From Arcticibacter sp. (GTDB lineage: Bacteria > Bacteroidota > Bacteroidia > 2-12-FULL-35-15), in NCBI GenBank assembly GCA_021155045.1, contig JAJNQB010000015.1, positions 1-33,495 of the forward strand: a DNA stretch of 33,495 nucleotides, read 5' to 3'. The position numbers and the translations under genes were made by a program. Within the stretch, counting starts at the first letter, position 1. The number at the start of each line of letters is the position of its first letter. Under the pieces are notes generated by a model. It was not told the origin of the DNA. It saw only the letters and a program-made list of their open reading frames with translations, and ran no database searches. Positions 1 to 6,857 of the stretch are shown in pieces.

Positions 1-1101
1 TTGGTACCAAGAATGACAACCGCTCAACGATTAGCAATTGTGAGCCCTGCAAATAGTTTATTAGTTTATGATACAAATTTCGATTGTTATTATTATTATG
101 TAACAGCTACCACAACATGGGTATCTTTATGCTCGGCTGGTTCTGGAGCTACAGGACCGACTGGGCCTACAGGAGTAGCTGGAACGAATGGTTCTACAGG
201 AGCAACAGGGAACAATGGTATTGATGGCGTTACTGGGGCTACTGGCATGCCAGGAGCAACTGGGATTAATGGTATTGATGGTGCTACTGGACCTACTGGT
301 GCAGTAGGAACTACGGGACCAACAGGATCTACTGGAGCAACGGGTGCTAACGGTATTGATGGAGCTACTGGAGCTATAGGAGTTACAGGACCTACTGGTA
401 CAGCAGGAACAAATGGTACCAACGGAACTAACGGTTCTACAGGGGCTACTGGTCCAACTGGTACAGCAGGAACAAATGGTACAAATGGAACTAACGGAAC
501 TAACGGTGCTACAGGGGCTACTGGTCCAACTGGTACAGCAGGTACAAATGGTACAAATGGTACAAATGGAACCAACGGAACTAATGGGGCAACAGGAGCT
601 ACTGGTCCAACTGGCACAGCAGGAACAAATGGCACAAACGGAACCAATGGAACTAACGGTGCTACAGGGGCTACGGGACCTACTGGTGTTACTTTTAAGC
701 AAGGAGTATTTTTAGCAGCTTCCCACACAGTAAATACAGCAGCTTGGACAAACGTACCTGCAATGACATTTACTTTTACTGCTCAAAATACATCTGCGCT
801 AATAGTTTTTAGTGCTTCTGGATATGGATTTACCAATTCAATGGCGTATGTTCAATTTAGAGTTTTAAACAACGCAGTTTCAATTGGAGGCACGAATGAA
901 AAAATACAAAACTATGATGACGTAACAGGAACAATAACTCCATGGAGCTGTTCATTCACTAGAATGTTAACTGGTCTTACTGTAGGAACCAACTATACGC
1001 TTCAAGTTCAAGGTCAGCGTAATGGTATTTTTGGAAACTATAATGCTATTATTGATCCAGCTTTAGATGGCCACCACATGTCTTTATCAGTAATTCAATA
1101 A
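1..1101 (+). CDS. Collagen-like GXY-repeat surface protein, 5' partial
   Basis: The visible 366 codons run from the window edge to a TAA. The first residues (VPRMTTAQRLAIVSPANSLL, then VYDT) are the 'PRMTTAQR..I..P..GLLVYDT' segment that normally sits inside Bacteroidota collagen-like or tail-fibre-like proteins, so the TTG at base 1 is probably not the start and the gene begins upstream. Residues about 47-229 are an uninterrupted Gly-X-Y tract rich in GAT, GPT and GTN triplets, expected to form a collagen-like triple helix. Residues about 230-366 form a non-repetitive C-terminal domain of beta-rich character, resembling the C1q/TNF-like or phage-fibre knobs that trimerise such stalks; this assignment is inference. 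No T9SS sorting tail is evident. A small secreted-protein gene starts 7 bases after the stop and probably shares its transcript. Confidence 0.85.
   Translation: MVPRMTTAQRLAIVSPANSLLVYDTNFDCYYYYVTATTTWVSLCSAGSGATGPTGPTGVAGTNGSTGATGNNGIDGVTGATGMPGATGINGIDGATGPTGAVGTTGPTGSTGATGANGIDGATGAIGVTGPTGTAGTNGTNGTNGSTGATGPTGTAGTNGTNGTNGTNGATGATGPTGTAGTNGTNGTNGTNGTNGATGATGPTGTAGTNGTNGTNGTNGATGATGPTGVTFKQGVFLAASHTVNTAAWTNVPAMTFTFTAQNTSALIVFSASGYGFTNSMAYVQFRVLNNAVSIGGTNEKIQNYDDVTGTITPWSCSFTRMLTGLTVGTNYTLQVQGQRNGIFGNYNAIIDPALDGHHMSLSVIQ
397..684 (+). repeat. Four tandem 63/72/81/72-bp collagen-coding units
   Basis: Four successive units each start with codons for GTA followed by GTN triplets and end in GAT-GPT. 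They lie at 397-459, 460-531, 532-612 and 613-684 and contain 3, 4, 5 and 4 GTN triplets, so unit length changes in 9-bp steps and the frame is always kept. Near-identical DNA between units suggests recent slippage or unequal recombination. Confidence 0.9.
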
Positions 1102-1108
1102 AATAACT

Positions 1109-1375
1109 ATGAGAATATTACTTATTATTTGTATTGCTTTTTTCTCTTTCATAAAAGAGAATCGAGCACAAGAAAAAAAGATTACTAAGGACTCTGTAGT
1201 TCTTTCTAATTCTTCTACAATCAAAAACGAAAAAAATAAAAAAAACGAACCAATTAAGAACACGAATGATGATACTCCAAAACTATCTTTTGGAGAAAGT
1301 AAAAGTAATGAAGCGAAAAGCAGAGAGGAAACTCCTGCCAAATTAGATTTAATGGAGAAAAAAGATGATAATTAA
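1109..1375 (+). CDS. Small secreted Lys/Glu/Asn-rich protein, unknown function
   Basis: 88 residues. Residues 1-20 (MRILLIICIAFFSFIKENRA) look like a Sec signal peptide with cleavage near NRA-Q. The mature part is highly charged and low in complexity (many K, E, N, S), with no recognised domain, and is probably disordered in the periplasm or outside the cell. It starts 7 bases after the collagen-like gene and is followed directly by a strong intrinsic terminator, so it is the last gene of that transcript. Being co-transcribed with a surface stalk protein hints at a related role, but nothing in the sequence shows it. No family recognised. Confidence 0.7.
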   Translation: MRILLIICIAFFSFIKENRAQEKKITKDSVVLSNSSTIKNEKNKKNEPIKNTNDDTPKLSFGESKSNEAKSREETPAKLDLMEKKDDN

Positions 1376-1376
1376 A

Positions 1377-1410
1377 TAAAAAAAGCGATGAAAAATCATC
1401 GCTTTTTTTA
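1377..1410 (+). terminator. Intrinsic terminator after the 88-aa gene
   Basis: A perfect 13-bp stem (1378-1390 with 1397-1409; GC core AGCGATG/CATCGCT) with a short A-rich loop, ending in seven T. It lies 2 bases after the stop codon and closes the collagen-like transcript. Confidence 0.9.
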
Positions 1411-1415
1411 TTTAT

Positions 1416-1455
1416 ACTAAGTAAGAAATAGTTTTTAGACTGTTTCTTACTTAGT
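1416..1455. promoter_or_regulatory. 17-bp hairpin / inverted repeat ahead of STAS-like gene
   Basis: ACTAAGTAAGAAATAGT (1416-1432) pairs with ACTGTTTCTTACTTAGT (1439-1455): 17 positions with a single G·T wobble and a 6-base loop. There is no T-run on either side, so it is not a normal terminator. The right arm falls where the -33 element of the 1470-1477 promoter would lie, which suits an operator, though this is inference. Confidence 0.6.
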
Positions 1456-1469
1456 AGTGGTATAATTTA

Positions 1470-1477
1470 TATTTTTG
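1470..1477 (+). promoter_or_regulatory. Bacteroidota -7 element (TATTTTTG)
   Basis: Exact match to TAnnTTTG. It ends 4 bases before the GTG start at 1482, which implies a leaderless or nearly leaderless mRNA. No clear -33 TTG was found at the usual spacing. Confidence 0.5.
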
Positions 1478-1481
1478 TTTT

Positions 1482-1877
1482 GTGAATGATTTATCGTCTT
1501 ATGTAATTGAAACATCTTGCACTTTGGTTTATGTAAATCAAAATGGAATAGGACACATGCACTTTAAGGACAATGCTACATTTGATATTGTTGAACAAAT
1601 GGAACATCTTGAAGCAATCAAAAAACTTACGAATAACAAAAAAACACCTTTTGTTGTAACTGCAGGTGAAAATGTAACGATCACCAAAGATGCCCGTGAC
1701 AATGCGATTTTAATTGAAGATTTATCACCTGTTTGTGCTTCTGCAATTGTAGTTCAAAATATTGCATATAGACTATTAGCAGAGTTCTATATTAAAATTC
1801 AAAAACCAAAACAACCTTATAAAATATTTACAGACAGAGAAAAAGCTTTTGAATGGTGTAAGCAATTTGTAAAATAA
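1482..1877 (+). CDS. STAS/SpoIIAA-like domain protein (DUF7793-like)
   Basis: 131 residues, cytoplasmic, no signal peptide or membrane segment. The pattern (VYVNQNGIGHMHFKDNATFD near the N-terminus, TPFVVTAGENVTITKDARDN in the middle, and IQKPKQPYKIFTDREKAFEW at the C-terminus) resembles a small Bacteroidota family with a STAS/SpoIIAA-like alpha/beta fold; the ligand and partner are unknown. The GTG start is chosen because a TAnnTTTG box lies only 4 bases upstream and there is no earlier in-frame start before a stop at 1455-1457; the next ATG (1557) would remove the first strands. The gene is convergent with msrA, with no base between the two stop codons. Confidence 0.75.
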   Translation: MNDLSSYVIETSCTLVYVNQNGIGHMHFKDNATFDIVEQMEHLEAIKKLTNNKKTPFVVTAGENVTITKDARDNAILIEDLSPVCASAIVVQNIAYRLLAEFYIKIQKPKQPYKIFTDREKAFEWCKQFVK

Positions 1878-2534
1878 TTATTTCACCAATTTATCTTTAA
1901 ATACTTTTTTAAATTTTTCAACTTTGGGTTGTACTACAAACTGGCAGTATGGTTGGTCTCCATTTTCGTTAAAATAATTTTGGTGGTAATCTTCTGCTTT
2001 GTAAAAATTAACAATAGGACTAATCTCAGTAACTATAGACTTATCCCAAGCTCCAGATTTATCTAATTCTATTTTATATTTTTCAGCAATTTTTTTTTGG
2101 TTTTCGTTATGATAAAAGATAACCGAACGATATTGTGTTCCGATATCATTTCCTTGTCTATTTAATTGTGTTGGATCATGTGTTTGCCAAAATGCAGCCA
2201 ATAATTCATCATAAGACAAAATAGATGTATCATAAACTACTTGGCAAACTTCAGCATGACCAGTTGTTCCATTACACACTTCTTTGTATGACGGATTTTT
2301 TACAGTTCCACCCGAATAACCGGATTGAACTGAAATAACCCCTTGAAGTAATTGAAATTGAGCTTCAACGCACCAAAAGCATCCAGCACCAAATGTGGCA
2401 GTATCGTAATTATTGGTTTTTGCAGTATCCATAGTTATTGTTTTATTTTGAAATTTATCATTTGCATAGTTCGTCTGTTTTTGTGCACAAGAAGAAAATG
2501 CAATTACACATAAAATTAAAGATAGTTGTTTCAT
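1878..2534 (-). CDS. msrA: Peptide-methionine (S)-S-oxide reductase MsrA, lipoprotein form
   Basis: 218 residues. Reduces methionine-S-sulfoxide in proteins using thioredoxin-type electrons. The family signature GAGCFWCVEAQF lies at residues 49-60, with catalytic Cys52; GHAEVCQV and YRSVIFYHNE motifs follow, and a Cys in QPYCQFV near the C-terminus is a candidate resolving cysteine. The N-terminus (MKQLSLILCVIAFSSCAQKQ) is a lipoprotein signal with lipobox FSSC (Cys16), so the enzyme should be membrane-anchored in the envelope, repairing oxidised periplasmic proteins. No MsrB domain is fused. It follows the 120-aa gene but a strong terminator separates them. The stop abuts the stop of the convergent STAS-like gene. 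Confidence 0.95.
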   Translation of the reverse strand: MKQLSLILCVIAFSSCAQKQTNYANDKFQNKTITMDTAKTNNYDTATFGAGCFWCVEAQFQLLQGVISVQSGYSGGTVKNPSYKEVCNGTTGHAEVCQVVYDTSILSYDELLAAFWQTHDPTQLNRQGNDIGTQYRSVIFYHNENQKKIAEKYKIELDKSGAWDKSIVTEISPIVNFYKAEDYHQNYFNENGDQPYCQFVVQPKVEKFKKVFKDKLVK

Positions 2535-2550
2535 CTCGTTTTGATTTAAA

Positions 2551-2579
2551 AAAAAGAGGCTGAAATTCAGCCTCTTTTT
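2551..2579 (-). terminator. Intrinsic terminator after the 120-aa gene
   Basis: AAAAAGAGGCTGAA (2551-2564) and TTCAGCCTCTTTTT (2566-2579) form a perfect stem with a tight loop. On the minus strand the hairpin ends in a U-run 20 bases after the stop at 2599. It separates that gene from msrA. Confidence 0.9.
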
Positions 2580-2598
2580 AAAATTATTTTATTTTTTG

Positions 2599-2961
2599 TT
2601 ATTTTTTTTCTGGGGCTAATGAATCTTTAACTGTTTCAACTTGCTTGGCTTTAGCCTTTGCTTTTGTTGGAACACCTTGTTCATTAATTGCCATTTTTTG
2701 ACCTGCAGGAGCATCTTTTTTATTAGTAGTTGACTCTTTTTTAGCATCTGCTTTTTTAGGTTCTTGTTTTACAGGTTCTTGTTTTGCAGCCGAAGAAGGG
2801 GCTGCTGTAGGTGTAGCTTTATCTGTAGTTTCTGTTGTAGGTGTCGGCTTCATTGTTTCAGCAGCATTTATCGCTTCTGTTTTTATTGTTTCTTGACTAA
2901 ACATTTTTTCTACCGAAAACAATGCTATTGCAACTAAAGATATTTTTACTATTTTTTTCAT
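2599..2961 (-). CDS. Exported low-complexity Lys/Thr/Ala/Pro-rich protein
   Basis: 120 residues. A Sec signal (MKKIVKISLVAIALFSVEKM then FSQ) is followed by a compositionally biased chain: Thr/Pro/Ala-rich in residues about 36-60, then Lys/Glu/Ala-rich with KQEPVKQEPKK and KAKAKAK blocks. Such chains are usually disordered in the periplasm; no domain is recognisable and no function can be assigned. It lies between the SPOR/TSP3 envelope genes and msrA, on the same strand, and ends in its own terminator. Its lysine-rich tail could bind anionic envelope polymers, but that is speculation. Confidence 0.7.
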   Translation of the reverse strand: MKKIVKISLVAIALFSVEKMFSQETIKTEAINAAETMKPTPTTETTDKATPTAAPSSAAKQEPVKQEPKKADAKKESTTNKKDAPAGQKMAINEQGVPTKAKAKAKQVETVKDSLAPEKK

Positions 2962-3021
2962 GATTCTTTGTTTTTATATTTATAATTACTTTATTTCAAA
3001 GATAGTGCCAAACGCCACTAA

Positions 3022-5304
3022 TTATTTTAAAAGCTCTAGTGCTTCTTGAATACTTATGTATTCACCATTAAAGAAAGCAACAATAAAAGCATCCTCTAAA
3101 CCTTGATTTTTAATAATATCATTTTTTACTTTTTGGGCTTCATTATAATCATTATAAGCACCTACAACATACCTATTTAATCCTGTAGCAGTTGGTTCTT
3201 TGGATAAATTTTTTATTTTATTATATAGTATTTGCTTCTCCTCTGGTGGATCGTTTTTAAATACTCCAACCTGTACTTTAAATACAACCAGTTTTTTATT
3301 TACTGCATTTAATAATTGTGAATCAGAATTATCTTCAATTTCTTTTTTATCTAAAGGCGTTGCTCCTGCTTCTTTTAATGTAACTCGTTTACCATCTTTA
3401 TAAGCGGTGATAAATGCGCCTTGGTATCCTTTAAGTAACATTTCTACTTTATGTTTTGCAGCTTCATCAACAGTTTTAAAAGACCCTGTCATGTATTTAT
3501 ACAGCCCATCTTCTGTTTTTACTTCAATTAAATTTGGTACATCTTTAAATACACTTTTAGAAAGTTTTCTGCTATATGCACCTAACTGAACCCTCAATAC
3601 TATTCCTGAATTATTTGAATTAGCTGTGTTTTGTCCTGTATTGTTTGAATTGTTACTGGCAGCATTAGTTGAATTATTACTATTGTTTGAATTGTTATTT
3701 CCTGAATTATTATTAGAAGTATTGCCGTTATTGTTATTTGAGTTATTGTTATTATTAACTAAATTATTTGAATTGCCATTATTATTAGCATTGTTGTTTC
3801 CATTGTTAGTAGAAGAATTGCCCGTATATGCAGGAGCATCATAAAATTTGCCATCTTTTTTATAGACGACTTTTGCATTCGGATTGCCTTCTGCAATAAG
3901 CTGTTTTTTTCGTAATTCGGCATCTAATAAGTTATTATATTTTCCAACTGTGTATATAGTTGTGCTATCATTTAAATTAGTGCTTGCAATATCACTAATA
4001 CTTAAAAATTTAGTCATCAACTCTGGGGCTATTCCTTTTTCAAATATTCCAAGTGAAACAAAATATTCTTTTTGATTCGCATTTTTGTAAGCGGCTCCAT
4101 TATGAGAGCTGTACTCAACTGTGGCAAATTCACCTGTTGAATCAACATACATTCTATATTGATAAGCAATAATAGAATCTGTAAGTTGTACACCTTTCTC
4201 ATCAACAAACAGTCCTTTTGGAGTATCTAATTCATCATCTTTGTAATTTGGTACACCATCATCATCATCATCTATTGGACAACCTTTTGCATCAACTGGT
4301 GTTCCGGGAGGTGTTCCTTGACAAGAATCTTTTGAATCTGGAACCCCATCTTTATCCATATCTTCTAGGTCGAGTGCAAAAAAATCAACATCATCAAAAT
4401 TTCCATTTTCTTCTTGTTCTTTCGTACGTTTTTTAGTTCCTAAATTATAATGAAGCGAAAAAGAAGTCATCATAAAATTATCATTCTTACTATTTCCTAC
4501 TCTGTTTCCTGTGGAGTTACTACTCACACCATCAATATTATCGGTATAAGTAAAATGCATGGTAGCACCAATTTTAAATGTCCAATAATCGTTTATTTTA
4601 ATTAATGCCCCTGCTCCAACAGGTATAGCCCAAGAACGTTCAGCATATTTTCCAAATCCATCAAGGTTTAAGGTTCTAATATCGCTTTCATAAGTATAAT
4701 CTCTTTGAATTTCTATCGCCATAAATGCATTTGAAGCGTTTTGGTCTATATTACGAATTGTTCCATCTGTCCAATAATAATAACGATATCCTTGCTTGTC
4801 ATACAAATCTGTTTTAGATAAAAACTCAAAGGATTCTATTCCAACAGAAACAAAAGGACTGACAGTTCTTGTTTGAGGTAAAAAATTATCAAAATTATAT
4901 AATACATTTATTCCGCCAGCCCTAATTTGAGATTCAAAATTCAAGTTTCTACCATTAGCTGTATTTCTCTCATTTGCACCCAATTTACCAAATAGTGCAT
5001 AAAAGTTAAATTGTAAATAATTAGTAAAGTATTGAGAAACGTTTAGCTCATAAGCTATACGGCTTGTCATAGGTGGTTGAAATTTTTTGTCGTAGATATC
5101 ACCAAAATAAGAAAAAACACCTGTACCTAAACCAATTGTAGGTTTAAAAACAAAACTTGTTGGAGCTTTTATTTCTTGAGGGGCAGAAGTTGAACTATTG
5201 TCGATTGTAGAAATAGAATCAGCAGAAACTGTTTCATCTGATTGAGCAAATGAAACAGATACCAACACGAAAAAACTCAAAAACAGTTTTATCCTCAAAC
5301 TCAT
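3022..5304 (-). CDS. Outer-membrane barrel protein with TSP3 repeats and SPOR domains
   Basis: 760 residues. Signal peptide 1-20 (ending SFAQ). Residues about 50-292 are a predicted outer-membrane beta-barrel with alternating aromatic strands. Residues about 314-370 carry calcium-type thrombospondin-3 repeats (DMDKDGVPDSKDSC, DDDDDGVPNYKDD). Residues about 412-490 are a divergent SPOR-like unit, about 493-566 an Asn-rich linker, and about 568-646 and 671-760 two clearer SPOR domains (VLRVQLGAYSRK, VVFKVQVGVFKND). SPOR domains bind denuded peptidoglycan glycans, so the protein probably ties the outer membrane to the wall. The barrel is paralogous to that of the 6858-8162 gene (shared LNFESQI/LNFQSQI, WTDGTIR/WSDGTIR, AIPVG). 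A terminator and its own TAnnTTTG box lie just upstream. Confidence 0.85.
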   Translation of the reverse strand: MSLRIKLFLSFFVLVSVSFAQSDETVSADSISTIDNSSTSAPQEIKAPTSFVFKPTIGLGTGVFSYFGDIYDKKFQPPMTSRIAYELNVSQYFTNYLQFNFYALFGKLGANERNTANGRNLNFESQIRAGGINVLYNFDNFLPQTRTVSPFVSVGIESFEFLSKTDLYDKQGYRYYYWTDGTIRNIDQNASNAFMAIEIQRDYTYESDIRTLNLDGFGKYAERSWAIPVGAGALIKINDYWTFKIGATMHFTYTDNIDGVSSNSTGNRVGNSKNDNFMMTSFSLHYNLGTKKRTKEQEENGNFDDVDFFALDLEDMDKDGVPDSKDSCQGTPPGTPVDAKGCPIDDDDDGVPNYKDDELDTPKGLFVDEKGVQLTDSIIAYQYRMYVDSTGEFATVEYSSHNGAAYKNANQKEYFVSLGIFEKGIAPELMTKFLSISDIASTNLNDSTTIYTVGKYNNLLDAELRKKQLIAEGNPNAKVVYKKDGKFYDAPAYTGNSSTNNGNNNANNNGNSNNLVNNNNNSNNNNGNTSNNNSGNNNSNNSNNSTNAASNNSNNTGQNTANSNNSGIVLRVQLGAYSRKLSKSVFKDVPNLIEVKTEDGLYKYMTGSFKTVDEAAKHKVEMLLKGYQGAFITAYKDGKRVTLKEAGATPLDKKEIEDNSDSQLLNAVNKKLVVFKVQVGVFKNDPPEEKQILYNKIKNLSKEPTATGLNRYVVGAYNDYNEAQKVKNDIIKNQGLEDAFIVAFFNGEYISIQEALELLK

Positions 5305-5309
5305 AGTTA

Positions 5310-5317
5310 CAAATATA
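5310..5317 (-). promoter_or_regulatory. Bacteroidota -7 element (TATATTTG) of the 760-aa gene
   Basis: Read on the minus strand this is TATATTTG, an exact TAnnTTTG, ending 5 bases before the ATG at 5304. It touches the T-run of the terminator at 5317-5365, so one transcript ends where the next begins. A -33 TTG at the usual distance is not evident. Confidence 0.5.
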
Positions 5318-5365
5318 AAAAAAAACCCAATTTAACTGACTTTTACAAGATGTTAAATTGAGTTT
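5317..5365 (-). terminator. Intrinsic terminator after the 485-aa gene
   Basis: Arms 5323-5336 and 5352-5365 form a 14-bp stem (core CAATTTAAC/GTTAAATTG, one G·U) with a 15-base loop, and the minus-strand transcript then runs into nine U. It lies 18 bases after the stop at 5383. Confidence 0.75.
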
Positions 5366-5382
5366 AAAATCTTAAATACAAA

Positions 5383-6840
5383 TTAACGATACCATTGCTG
5401 ACTTGTAATCATCAATGCTTCTTGAACAGTAATTCTTTTTCCACTGTTATATGCTGTTACAAATGCATCGTTTACACCTTGTTTTTTAATTTGTTCTCTT
5501 GAATCACGAGCTTTTTTATATTCATTGTGTGAACCAACGGTATATTTGGTAAAGCCATCAGCCATTTCGGTATTAATTTTTTGATTTATATTAAAACGAG
5601 TAGCCAATTTATCTGCATTCACAGGGTTTTGCAAAGCTGCAATTTGAACTTTATAATTTACTGCGGTTTGTGCTGCTGAAATATTGGTAGCTGAAATATT
5701 ATTACTTGTGTTTTGAGTGTTGGTGTTAGCTGTAGTATTTGTATTGGTGTTAGCTGTAGTATTTGTATTGGTGTTTGATGTAGTATTTGTATTATTATTT
5801 GAAGTAGTATTATTAACTTGATTATTGGTATTTGTTGTTGTATTTGTGTTGTTAGTTACTATTGGATCAGAAGCAACACCTCCGCCAATATTAATGGAGT
5901 TTGCAACAATCATATATTTTTTAGTATCGTCATTTTCGATATAAGAAAATATTCCATCAATAACTTTTACACCGCTTACAGTTGATGCAACTGATACTTT
6001 ATAGGAAATTTTAAATTCTGGCTGAGATGGCATCGAAACCCAAACATATTTTACTTTTCCATCTGCGAATGTAAATGATGCTCCTTGCGCTTCACCTAAG
6101 GTTGCAGTAAACCCTTCAGGAATATTTTCTGTTAATTTAGCAAAACCATTGGTATTGCCTTTGTTTACAATTAATTCAACGGTAAAACTTCCTGTTGCAT
6201 CCGAAGGCATATTTCGTTTAACAACTATGGATGAGGGTTCTGTGTTCGTATTTGTTTCAGGAGTTTTATTTACAGGTTCTGTTGTTGTATTATTATTTCC
6301 TGAAGTTGTATTATCCGAAGTTGTATTATCCGAAGTTGTGCTGGTATTTGATGTTGTAGAATTATCAGATGTTGTTGTATTTGTAGGTGTATTTGTTACA
6401 ACAGGCTGAGATGCTCCTTTAACATTAATAGTTACAGGAGATACATCAGCATTTTGTTTTACATTGTCGGTTACATAAGAAAATTTTCCTTGTATTGTTT
6501 GGGGTCCATTTACATTATCAGCCACTTTTACTTTATACTTTACTTTAAATTCTTTATCATTTGGTAAGCTCATCCAAATAAATTTTACTGATTGATTTGA
6601 AAAAGTAAACGATGCTCCATTGTTATCATCTTGAACTGCCGTGAAACCTTCGGGCAAATCTTGTTGTAATTTAGCAAAGCCTGAAACTGTTCCTTTATTA
6701 ATTACAACCTCTACAGTAAATTCAGTTCCTGATTTTACATTTTCTGGCACTTTTGTGGTTACAGTAATTCCTTCTGCAAAGAAAAAATGGTACACCAACA
6801 GCGCAATTGAATTGATTAATAAGGCAAAGTATTTAAGCAT
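5383..6840 (-). CDS. Exported tandem beta-domain protein with C-terminal SPOR domain
   Basis: 485 residues. A hydrophobic N-terminal segment (residues 1-22) serves as signal peptide or anchor. Two homologous domains of about 115 residues follow, at about 25-141 and 203-318; both contain FTVE..(V/I)NKG...GFAKL, PEGFTA, GASFTF and a (V/M)S(M/L)P motif, suggesting Ig-like or cohesin-like beta sandwiches. Thr/Asn/Ser-rich linkers occupy about 145-200 and 325-390. Residues about 394-478 are a SPOR domain (YKVQIAALQNP, FTKYTVGSHNEY, DAFVTAYNSGKRI) expected to bind septal peptidoglycan. It begins 17 bases after the stop of the 434-aa barrel gene and is probably co-transcribed with it. The beta-domain family is not one I can name. 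Confidence 0.85.
   Translation of the reverse strand: MLKYFALLINSIALLVYHFFFAEGITVTTKVPENVKSGTEFTVEVVINKGTVSGFAKLQQDLPEGFTAVQDDNNGASFTFSNQSVKFIWMSLPNDKEFKVKYKVKVADNVNGPQTIQGKFSYVTDNVKQNADVSPVTINVKGASQPVVTNTPTNTTTSDNSTTSNTSTTSDNTTSDNTTSGNNNTTTEPVNKTPETNTNTEPSSIVVKRNMPSDATGSFTVELIVNKGNTNGFAKLTENIPEGFTATLGEAQGASFTFADGKVKYVWVSMPSQPEFKISYKVSVASTVSGVKVIDGIFSYIENDDTKKYMIVANSINIGGGVASDPIVTNNTNTTTNTNNQVNNTTSNNNTNTTSNTNTNTTANTNTNTTANTNTQNTSNNISATNISAAQTAVNYKVQIAALQNPVNADKLATRFNINQKINTEMADGFTKYTVGSHNEYKKARDSREQIKKQGVNDAFVTAYNSGKRITVQEALMITSQQWYR
5720..5791 (-). repeat. Three tandem 24-bp copies in the Thr/Asn linker
   Basis: Copies at 5720-5743 and 5744-5767 are identical and the one at 5768-5791 differs at few bases. 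They encode the repeating NTNTTANT-type linker before the SPOR domain. The 24-bp length preserves frame, so copy number could vary without breaking the gene. Confidence 0.85.
6302..6340 (-). repeat. 15-bp tandem repeat in the first Thr/Ser linker
   Basis: GAAGTTGTATTATCC occurs at 6302-6316 and 6317-6331, followed by a partial third copy. It encodes the DNTTS units of the linker between the two beta domains; frame is preserved. Confidence 0.8.
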
Positions 6841-6857
6841 ATTTGTTTGTTTTTATT

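Noticed and set aside
397..684. Regular repeats resembling a CRISPR array
   Set aside because: The units are contiguous coding repeats with no unique spacers, and no cas genes are present.
413..715. Plus-strand frame with repeated VQLVQQ-like units
   Set aside because: It is an alternate frame of the same tandem repeat, fully explained by the collagen-like gene.
96..728. Long minus-strand frame rich in Val/Pro opposite the collagen repeats
   Set aside because: It is the mirror of the GXY codon pattern, has only a periodic low-complexity translation and lacks an independent start context.
3626..3844. Leu-rich plus-strand frame
   Set aside because: It is the complement of the Asn-rich linker codons of the 760-aa gene.
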